The notes under the pieces: model-generated
Databases searched by the model: none
What the model was told of the DNA's origin: nothing
Seen by the model: the letters and a program-made list of their open reading frames with translations, nothing else
Assembly: GCA_008638375.1 (NCBI GenBank)
Contig: CM018043.1
Span: 56,562,947 to 56,626,946 of the forward strand
Direction: 5' to 3'
DNA from: Nyssa sinensis
Lineage: Eukaryota; Streptophyta; Magnoliopsida; Cornales; Nyssaceae
Length of the DNA stretch: 64,000 nt
Shown: piece by piece, positions 55,053-64,000 of the stretch
Layout: the number at the start of each line of letters is the position of its first letter
Position numbering within the stretch: position 1 is the stretch's first letter
Made by a program: the position numbers and the translations under genes

Positions 55053-58000
55053 AGAGAAGACTATGGCAATTCGGACATGGCACAATTTTATATAAATTCT
55101 TTTAAGAATAATTATACTAATTTTTCTTGAATTATTTGATAATTATAAATATTATGTTTGGCATGTCGGTTAGGTTTATCTGATGATGTATTTTCGATGA
55201 TGTGTTGTGTTACTGATAGTTTTATAATTAATAGATGTATATGGTTTTTTTATACAATTTTAAAAAATAGTTATGATGAACGATGTAATCTAATAAATTG
55301 ATTTAGTGTATCTTACATTATTATATTAATAATATACAAATTTTTTTGTTCGTACAAATTCATTATTGATAGTATTAGACCAATTTCTTTTAGTATTAAT
55401 AATATATTAAATCACGTAATTAATGTATCATAATAATACACTGTCACATAATTTAAAATAAAATATTATTCGAGAAGAAAAATGCCTCATAAAAATTTAA
55501 ATGACCTTTTTTCCTAATGGGGTTCAAATGAGCCCAAAGTTCAGGCCCATGCTGAAACCATTTGAAGGAGATCCGACCCTGGGCTGCTTCATGCCAATCC
55601 CCACCCCCTGCATGAGTTGAGAACAATAGCTGGGAATAAAGACAGTACATGGTGCAACTCATCTTGCCCAGCACACAAGCCCATCTATATGACTAAGCAA
55701 TAACGCCCAAGACTCTCATGGGGTGGGGCCTATCATCATGGGTCCTATTAACAAGTTTCATCATGTGAGTATTATGCATCATTTCAATACTAAATATTTA
55801 GACATGCAAATATTATTTTATATATATGACCCGTGGAGTACTGGAAATGGTAGGACCCATTGGGGGCGGATTTGCTCACATGGCCCTATATCCATGAAGA
55901 TGGGCCAAGATTAACAGTGGTAGCCCATTGGAGGCACCAACTGCAAACATGATCTACAACCCAAGGGGAAAAAGGAAAATATGATCATTCGGGATGGCGG
56001 TTTTAAAGTTTAAATCGCTAGTCCCGCCAAAGCATGTAGTGATTTAGTAGCATTATTTGTTCATTTTATGAAAAACGAATAAGGTTCAAAGTCCCACAAG
56101 AGTAAGGGTAGGACGGGTTAATAAAGATATTAATATCATCGATCGATCGTAACAATTCTTTGATGAATTCTCGTAACAATTCTTTGATGAATTCATAATT
56201 TTTGCCACCAAGCCATATAACTCTTAACAATCTTGTTAAACGAATTATGGCATTACATAAGAGCTACACCATAATCTGGCATCGAGCTCCAAAAGCATAC
56301 TAAATTCTACTTCTAATCTTAAGTAGGATATGTTTGGTTTGACTTATTCATCGCATTTAATGATTTTTTTAAGTTTAAAGTGAATTTTTTTAATTTAGTA
56401 GGTATTTGGTTAGACTTTTTGGCATACTTAATGGATCCACACTTAATCCAAAACAAACTTTTTAAAAAAATAGTATTAGTGAAACTTTTTCAAAAAGTAA
56501 CTTAGTAACACTTATTAATATCATTTAAATATTTATCAAATACATTCATCCAAATACTAAATAACTTAACTCAGATAACACTTTCTACAGCTATTTATTT
56601 AAACAACAACTTAATTTAAATTACATTTTTTCTCAGCTCATCCAAACAACCATGTAACCATGAAATGGTAGTATATAATGAGGAGCTGAAGAGATCAAAC
56701 TACAGTAGAGAACCTGATGATAGGCTCAATCCAAAAGAGTAGGACTCAAGGGGTGATTAATTCAATTCATTAGGAGTTAATCAGGTGATGTTCTAAGAAA
56801 TTCTTCCTCCCATATTGTCATAGCTCGTGTAAAATGGCTTAAATAAACCTCACCAAACACCGTCTAAGTCCAGAGTAAGGCTAAGAATCTGTCATACTCA
56901 CTACTGGAATGAAGATATATCGTCAATCGACTACAGATCACTCATTATGGTAAACCATGTCCCATAACCGTTGCAGGACGATTCCACTATGCATGAATGG
57001 GCTTGTTTGGCATTCAAAGAGAATCTCATGTCACATTCCAGGAAGAGGGACAATGGCAGAAACAGCAGTTTTGTATGTCTCAAATAGTGAGAAACAATCG
57101 TCCAGTAATTCTTGGGTGGACCAATCCATGGACTCAAAGTCTGTGAATTAAATCAATCAAAATTTGTCTGGATAAGAAAAATATTTTTGTTCCTTTAAAA
57201 CCAAACAACTCCTCAACATGATAAACCGTAATTGGTTTGGTCCACGTAACAATTTAGGTCATGAGTAGAGCCAATGAGTATGGTCCGTATCAAAGTTTTG
57301 AGTCACATGATAAACCGTGATTAGCTTGGTCCATGTAACAACTTAGGCCATGGACATAACTGATAATAGTATGATCCGTATCAACGTTTTAAAGGACAAT
57401 GTTTGACTTCAAACCAAGTAAGAGAAACATCCTCTTACCTACATACATGTCACAATTTTAGTATATCACGTGTATATTTATATATATATATATATAAATA
57501 TATATTATGTGACTATTTAATTTTAATAAATAAAAATAAAAATTAAATAATTTAAAAATCATATGTGCATTATATATATAATAAATTGTAGTTAAGACAT
57601 CTACCGAAATGGAAGAAATTTTAGAGCTAATTATTGTCCATTCTTAAAAACTTGACCAACCAATGCTCCACAAAGATTTTAGCAACTTATTCTGCAACAC
57701 AAGTAACCAAAAAAAGAAAAAAGAGTCCTCCCATCACTTCATTTCTTCATCTTCGTGGTCATACAAGGAGAAAACTCGATCTATACAGCTTTCCCTTTCC
57801 TTCCCCCTTTCCTTTCTTGTATTTTTACTGCTTTCCATTTTCATCTTCCTCTTCCCTCCTTGTATTTTTCTTCCCTATCAATATCATAGAGTGTAAAGTT
57901 GTTCTTGAGATCATCCTCTTCTCAATTAACCTGCCGTTTTGGTTTTAGGCCGGGGATATTTCCCGGAAACATCTACTGCTCAGAAGTTAGCAGATGGCAA

Positions 58001-58422
58001 CTCAGATTGATATGTCGGCTAAGTACGGGCGAAGCAAGTGTCAAGTCTGAGAACACCACGAAAAGCTGAATTTGCTGCTGCTGGCTAATATTGCCAGGAT
58101 AGCTTGTCTAGCTAGCTAGCTTCCATGCATGTGATCATATATCTGGCTGTCCATTCTCTTGCTGATTATACAGTGGGACCATATCATGCTAATGCGACAT
58201 TGTTCTCCGTCGATAAAGCTATGCAGGATTTGATTTCTCACTAGTAAGAAATTTAAATTCCATCAACTATTTTACATACATTATTGGCCCGTGAAAGGAA
58301 TCTAATGACAGAAACTGAGCAGAAATGAAAGGAGTACTTCTCTCCCTTAAATAGCAATGTGTAGCATAGAAATACAACCACCATTTTTAGGAGGAATCTG
58401 TGTGTGTGTGTGAGAGAGTATA
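53731..58422. other. Long spacer, no gene recognised
   Basis: AT-rich. (GA)n at 54999-55048, (GAT)n at 54740-54762. 57000-57400 has a diverged direct repeat (GATAAACCGTGATTnGnTTGGTCCA near 57220 and 57306). A GC-richer stretch at 57940-58140 could be part of a transcript but has stops in all useful frames. Confidence 0.4.
54999..55048. repeat. (GA)n microsatellite
   Basis: About 50 bp of GA repeat, nearly perfect. Confidence 0.95.
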
Positions 58423-58688
58423 TGTGAGTCAATTAAACCAAGTCAGTAGTGGTAGGATTTGATTTGTTCTATCCTAATAGGACTAGGAGCCTTTATCCTA
58501 GTAGGAGTGATATTATTAATTTAAATTAGATTAGAAGTTCTAATTATATTAGGATTAGACTTTATATAATTTATATATATATATGTATAGCCATGTGAAG
58601 AGAAGGTATGCCGCAAGACAAAAAGAAATAAGAAAAGCAGTGGTAGCCGTAGCCAAGAAAACAATGGCCATTATTTTTGGATCCAACA
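58423..58688 (+). repeat. 5' LTR of the copia element
   Basis: TG...CA ends; contains a TATA-like TTTATATAATTTATATATAT near 58560-58580. The stretch from 58592 to the end is nearly the same in the 3' LTR. Confidence 0.9.
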
Positions 58689-58723
58689 ATTGGTATCAGA
58701 GTCTGGTTTCTTTGTTCGTCAAG

Positions 58724-61700
58724 ATGTCTTCACTTATTTGTACGGTTTACAAATTTGATGGAAAATCTCCTTTTCATATTTGGCAGAGTGCGATGATGAC
58801 TTTTTTTGATTCAAGTGGTTTGACGATGAAATTCATTAAGAAAGAGCTTGTAGCAGATGCAGATGCAGATGAGCCAACAAGGCAAGTACAATTCAAAACT
58901 TTAAATTGTATTCATCAAGTTTTAGATATTTTTGTTCTTAGTAAAATTGCTCATGTTTAGTATGCGAAACAAGCATGAGATATTCTTCAAAAAATATATG
59001 TTGGTGTTGATAAGGTAAAAAATGCTAGATTACAAAAACTGCATAGAGATTTTGAGTTGTTGCAGATGAAAAAATCAAAAACTATTTTTGATTATTTTTC
59101 GCGGACTGCGGCACTTGTTAATGAGATGATGACGAATAGTGAACAAATAGTAGACCGTCAAATAGTTGAAAAAATTCTTTGAAGCTTGACACTGCGGTTT
59201 GAATATAAAGTGACTGCTATTGAAGAGTTTGCTAACTTGGAGTCCATGACAGTGGATGAATTACAATGTTCGTTGACCGTTTATGAACAATGCTTGAATG
59301 AGAGATCAAAAAATTCAGTGAAGGAAGCTTTGCAAGCTCAATTAAATTTAAAGAATGAAAAGGCGAGTCTCAGAATAATGCAGGATTTAATCAACGTTTT
59401 CAAGGCTACCAGAATAGAGGGCAGAATCACAACAATAGAGGAGGCAGAGGCAATAATTGACAAAACAGATTTGGTGGAGGCAGAGACAGAAGTAGAGGTA
59501 ACCAGTGGCAGAACAATAATCAATGGCAGAATAATAATTGGCAGCACAAACGAGTCCAAGGAAAAGGAGACGGTAACAATTCTAATCCACAATCTCATAA
59601 ATCTAATATTCAATGTTTTAATTGTGGCAAGTTTAGGCATAAAAAGTCTGATTGTAGATCTAGAAGGCCGAATAATAGAGATCATCAAGTTAATGTTGCT
59701 GAAAATAATCCTGGTGGTAATGATGAAGTAGAGACCGTGTTGCCGGCTTGTAATGTTGTGGATAATGATGATGGTGCTAAGTGGTATTTAGATACTGCCT
59801 GTACTAATCACATGTGTGGTAAGAAAGACATGTTTTCTGATTTAGATGAGTCCGTTCGATCAGAGGCAAAGTTTTAGAAATAATTCAAAGATACCTATAA
59901 TGGGTAAAGGCAGAATAGAAATCAGATTGAAGAATGAGTCTCACAAGTATATTTCTGATGTGTTTTATGTACCAGGTCTGCAACAAAATTTGTTGAGTAT
60001 GGGGCAACTCTTAGAAAGAGGTTATGATATGCGAATTTACCATAGAGTTTGTACAATCAATGATGATCATATGGGGCTAATAACAAAGGTAAACATGACT
60101 CCAAATCGTTTATTTCCATTGAGTATTAAATGTGAGAATTTACCTTGCTTTAGTTCTATGATTGATGATGATAATTGGTTATGGCATATGCGTTTTGGGC
60201 ATGTGAATTTTGGCAATCTTAATTTTCTTGCTAGAAAACATTGGGTTTCTGGTTTGCCTACTATTGATATCCCAAATAGTGTTTGTGAAACTTGTGTTAT
60301 GGGAAAGAAACATAAAGATGTTTTTCCTACAAAAAATTCATGGAGAGATAAGAGGCCTTTAGAGTTGATATACTCAGATTTGTGCTCAATGGAGGTACCT
60401 TCTAATGGTGGCAGTAGGTACTTTATTACTTTCATTGATGATTTTAGCAAAAAATTATGGGTTTATTTTTTGCAACATAAATATGATGCTTATGATACTT
60501 TTAAAAAATTCAAGCCCTATGTTAAAAAGCGAAGTGGACTTCAAATTAAAACTTTGATAACTGATAGGGGTACAGAGTATCTTGTTTGTGATGATTTTTT
60601 AGAGAAACATGGTATTAGGCATCAGTTAACTGCTAGATATACTCCACAGCAAAACGGAGTGGCAAAAAGAAAGAATAGAACTGTTATGAATATGGTTAGA
60701 TGCATGTTAAAATTTAAAAATTTGCTTGAACGATTTTGGGCTGAAGTTGTTGCTTATGCTATTTATGTTTTGAATATATGCCCTACTAAAAGTGTTTCTA
60801 ACAAAACCCCACAGAAAGCTTGGAGTGGACAGAAGCCTGTCATTAAACACCTAAGGATGTTTGGATGCATTGCATATGCTCATGTGCCAGATCATCTTAG
60901 AAAGAAAGTTGATGATAAATGTAAAAAATGTATTTTCATTGGCTTTAGTCAATTGTCAAAAGCTTACAAGTTGTATAATCCAATAATAGAGAAGGTGATT
61001 ATTAGTCGTGATGTGACTTTTGATGAGCAAGGAGTTTGAGTTTGGTCTCAGAATGATTAAATCCAGCCAGCTTTAACTTTTAATAATACAGATCCGCAGA
61101 TTGAAATACAGAGTGAGCCTCAGATTAGTGATTCTCCATCTTCATATGTGTCATCACCTCATACAGAGTCCTCCAAGCGTCCTTAACGCCAACGCCACTT
61201 GCCTACTCGCTTACAAAATTATGTTGTTGGTAGTGATAATGAGCCAACTAATGAAGATTTGGTGAATTTTACTTTATTTGTAGATTGTAATCCAGTGACT
61301 TTTGAAGAAGCCTCTTATGATGATCATTGGATTAAAGCCATGGATGATGAGATCCATGCAATTGAGAAGAACAAGACATGACAACTTACTACTAGCTCTT
61401 CCTAGTGGTAAGAAACCAATTGGTGTGAAGTGGGTATGCAAGACAAAGTATAGACCCAATGGTGAGGTAAATCGCTTTAAAGCAAGATTGGTGGCTAAGG
61501 GTTACAAACAAAAGTCAGGTATTGATTATTTTGAGGTGTTTGCTCCTATTGCTAGACTTGATACAGTTCGTATGTTTGTTTCTCTTGCTGCTCAAAATAA
61601 TTGGAGAATTTTTCAAATAGATGTTAAATTTGCTTTCTTAAATGGTGTACTTAAAGAAGAGGTTTATGTTGAGCAACTAGCAGGCTATGTGATAAAAGGC

Positions 61701-62848
61701 ATGAAAACAATTTTTTTAGATTGAATAAGGCCTTGTATGGATTGAAGCAAGCGCCTAGAGCGTGGTATATACACATTGATTCTTATTTTGTTGAGCATGG
61801 TTTTGAAAGATGTCCTTATGAGCATACTTTATATGTCAGGTCTAATTCACATGGTGATATTCTTATTGTGTGCTTATATGCTGACGATTTGATTTTTACT
61901 GGTAATAATCTAAAGTTGATTTCAGAATTCAGGGAGGCTATGATAGCTCACTTTGAGATGACAGATATAAGACTAATGTCTTATTTTCTTGGCATTGAAG
62001 ATGTTCGAATAGATGGTGGAATTTTTATTTCACAGAAAAAGTATGCCGGTGATATTTTGAAAAGGTTCACGATGGACAAGTCTAATCCAATTTTGACTCC
62101 AGTTGAGGAGAGGTTAAAGTTGGTGAGAGATGGTACAGGTGATCTTGTGAATCCAACCTACTTTAAAAGTTTGATAGGAAGCTTGAGATATTTGACTTCT
62201 ATTAGGCCAGATATTGTGTTTGGTGTTGGGTTGATTAGCAGATTTATGGAGACTCCACATCAATCTCACTTGCAAGCTGATAAACGGATTTTGCAATACA
62301 TTCGAGGTACGCAAAGTGATGGTATTTTTTACCCATCTTCTAATAATTTGGAACTTGTTGGATATACAGATAGTGATTGTGCAGGTGATACTGAGATTCG
62401 AAAGAGTATTTCAGGATATGTCTTTCATCTTGATTCTGGTGTATTTTCTTGGTTTTCTAAAAAGCAGCAAGTTGTTGCTTTTTCAACAGCAGAGGTAGAG
62501 TACATTGCAACAGAGAATACTGCTACTCAAGCAGTCTGGTTACGGCGGATGTTTGATGTTTTACAACACAAGCAGAATGGTTCTACAATAATATTTTGTG
62601 ATAACAAGTCAGTCATTGCATTAACGAAGAATCCAGTTTTTCATGGGAGAAGCAAGCACATTGATATCAAGTTTCACTTCATTCGTGACTTGGTGAATGA
62701 CAATGAGATCTAGTTTGACTTTTGTCATTCTGAAGAACAAGTTGCAAATATTTTTACAAAACCGCTCAAAACAACTTTCTTTTTGAAATTGAAGAGGTTA
62801 CTTGGCATGGTGAAACTTGAAGACCTTGGTTTAAGGAAGGCAATGTGA
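58724..62848 (+). pseudogene. Copia gag-pol with stops, frameshifts and a lost integrase residue
   Basis: Gag starts at 58724. In the same frame stops occur at 58958 (TAG), 58976 (TGA) and 59180 (TGA); a frame change follows near 59363 before an Asn/Gln/Arg-rich nucleocapsid with a CFNCGKFRHKKSDC zinc knuckle (about 59613-59655). Protease site reads LDTACTNHM, not the usual DTG/DSG. A further frameshift near 59850 leads into integrase (59846-61039): the HHCC region has H..H and CETCVMGKKH, the core has SDLC and TDRGTEY, but the third catalytic residue, normally Glu in GVAERKNR, is Lys (GVAKRKNR, near 60667). Stops or shifts recur near 61037, 61186, 61378 and 61705. RT has [10 protein letters not shown] and LYADD (about 61879); RNase H has TDSDCAGD and a TAG at 62711. 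The element cannot make its own proteins. Confidence 0.9.
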
Positions 62849-63099
62849 GCCAATTAAACCAAGTTACTATAGTTTTAGTAGGACTCTTAAAGTTGAGTTA
62901 TCCTAGTAGGAGTGGTATTATTAATTTAAATTGGATTAAAAGTCCTAATTATATTAGGATTATACTTTATATAATTTATATATATATATATATATGTATA
63001 GCCATGTGAAGAGAAGGTATGCCGCAAGCCAAAAAAAAATAAGAAAAGCAGTGGTAGCCGTAGCCAAGAAAACAGTGGCCATTATTTTTGGGTCCAACA
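62844..63099 (+). repeat. 3' LTR of the copia element
   Basis: Matches 58423-58688; longer (AT)n run but a diverged segment after the first 20 bp. Confidence 0.9.
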
Positions 63100-63641
63100 T
63101 TATAGACAAGGTTCTAGAAATTGTTTACATAAAGAAGTCTCTCCCATAATCCTATTTGATTTGGAAAGCACATTGAAATGGAAATGTCCATTTACTGATT
63201 TAATGTGTGTTTAATTTGGAAATGTTTGTATATAAGTGATTCCCTGAAAGGATGAACAACGTACCAGATAAGTTATGATATATCTCACAGTAATATAGGA
63301 CTAGTAGTGTAATATGTCTTCTCTCCTGTGGTATATATACACATATATCTAAGCAATTGTGACATTAAAAGGAGAAAAAAACACTGATCGACAACATTGT
63401 GATCAAGACCTGCTCATACTTCTTTAGTATTAATGTATGTCCCTTGCTTGTTTTGGCTGTTAATTGAGTCAACACAGATTTATAGAGCTTGATTTTGAAT
63501 AGTCATAGACTCAAATCTATTTGTCTAAAACTTGCAATCAATAGCTAATTAGGGTACTCGTATTATTGTAATGAACAAATTAATGAGATCCGGTCCCAAG
63601 GTTCTCACAAGCAAACCATTCCATGCACCGCATATCTAGTC

Positions 63642-63690
<49 letters not shown>

Positions 63691-63750
63691 TCAATTTGTC
63701 CAAGCTCAGCGTCCAGACAATTACCCCAGTAATTATTGACAGTACAAGAG

Positions 63751-63789
<39 letters not shown>

Positions 63790-64000
63790 TACACATACAG
63801 TGATCATAATGATGATTAATTTAGGCTATATCACAAGATTGAGGTTTAAGGAATTGAAAAAAAGAATGTAATGATGCATGGCCAGAAGAGAAGATGATGC
63901 TAAAATAATTGAGGTTGTCATTTATCATGAACATGCCTTCCTGAGGGGTGCTTCGAGGAAACAGGTCATGTCCTGCTACAAACTAGAACTTGGCCAAAAT
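63100..64000. other. AT-rich spacer to the right edge
   Basis: No gene seen. (AT)n at 63642-63686 and (AT)n(AC)n at 63751-63789. Confidence 0.5.

Larger units (their letters stand above)
58423..63099 (+). mobile_element. Ty1/copia LTR retrotransposon, complete ends, dead coding region
   Basis: 4677 bp. 5' LTR 58423-58688 (266 bp), 3' LTR 62844-63099 (256 bp), both starting TGTGAGNCAATTAAACC and ending GTCCAACA/ATCCAACA. PBS TGGTATCAGAG at 58691-58701, complementary to initiator-Met tRNA. Purine tract AAGGAAGGCAA just before the 3' LTR. Flanks GTATA and TTATA (4 of 5). Domain order protease-integrase-RT-RNase H is that of Ty1/copia. The LTRs differ by many substitutions and several indels near their 5' part, so the insertion is not recent. 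Confidence 0.93.

Noticed and set aside
56320..56665. Possible MITE with GTTTGG ends
   Set aside because: The ends (TGTTTGGTTTGAC and ATCCAAACAACC) are weakly matched and no target duplication was evident.
59338..59688. 116-codon minus-strand hydrophobic frame
   Set aside because: Antisense of the copia nucleocapsid region; low-complexity AAT/CAG codons read backwards give Ile/Val/Leu runs.
63642..63789. Dense AT/AC repeats as an array-like structure
   Set aside because: Simple microsatellites; no spacers, so nothing like a CRISPR array.

Overview
This is nuclear DNA from a flowering plant, very probably a eudicot. Genes have AT-rich GT-AG introns, spacers are full of LTR retrotransposons, TRIMs, MITEs and (AT)n/(GA)n runs, and the gene proteins resemble eudicot families. 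The species cannot be named from the sequence.

Gene backbone: three apparently intact genes and one decayed gene lie in the order CPK16/18-type calcium-dependent protein kinase (+, 18788-28972), bHLH121/bHLH11-type iron-response transcription factor (-, 31368-36284), broken APE2-type AP endonuclease (+, 38425-39640), and plastid DnaJ11-type J-protein (+, 52123-52641). From memory, Arabidopsis has the same four families side by side (At4g36070 CPK18, At4g36060 bHLH11, At4g36050 APE2, At4g36040 J11), so this looks like a conserved block in which APE2 has died. A WRKY group IIe-like fragment lies after the J-protein. I assembled exon models from splice sites and reading-frame continuity; all introns are GT-AG.

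Left part (1-7273): most of a Ty3/gypsy Tat-lineage retrotransposon on the minus strand. It has intact-looking gag-protease and pol frames, a second (archaeal-type) RNase H, an antisense ORF, an array of about 80-bp repeats in the 3' untranslated part, a PBS and one LTR. Gag-pro and pol are in the same frame, separated by one UAG in the context CAA-UAG-CAA-UUA, the strong plant readthrough context.

7909-16874: a gene-free tandem duplication of about 2.9 kb. The second copy carries a 3243-bp TG...CA insertion that looks like a solo Tekay/Del-type LTR, and the first copy preserves the empty site. 16875-18787 holds two related MITEs with exact 10-bp target duplications.

Introns and spacers hold Stowaway-, hAT- and Mutator-like MITEs, SINE-like elements, an RTE LINE tail and two complete TRIMs with target duplications (43380-43733; 45443-45927). 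A hAT MITE at 48280-48628 is interrupted by a solo LTR of the first TRIM family. Right part (58423-63099): a complete but dead Ty1/copia element with both LTRs, several in-frame stops and frameshifts, and a Lys in place of the catalytic integrase Glu. I found no RNA gene or CRISPR array.
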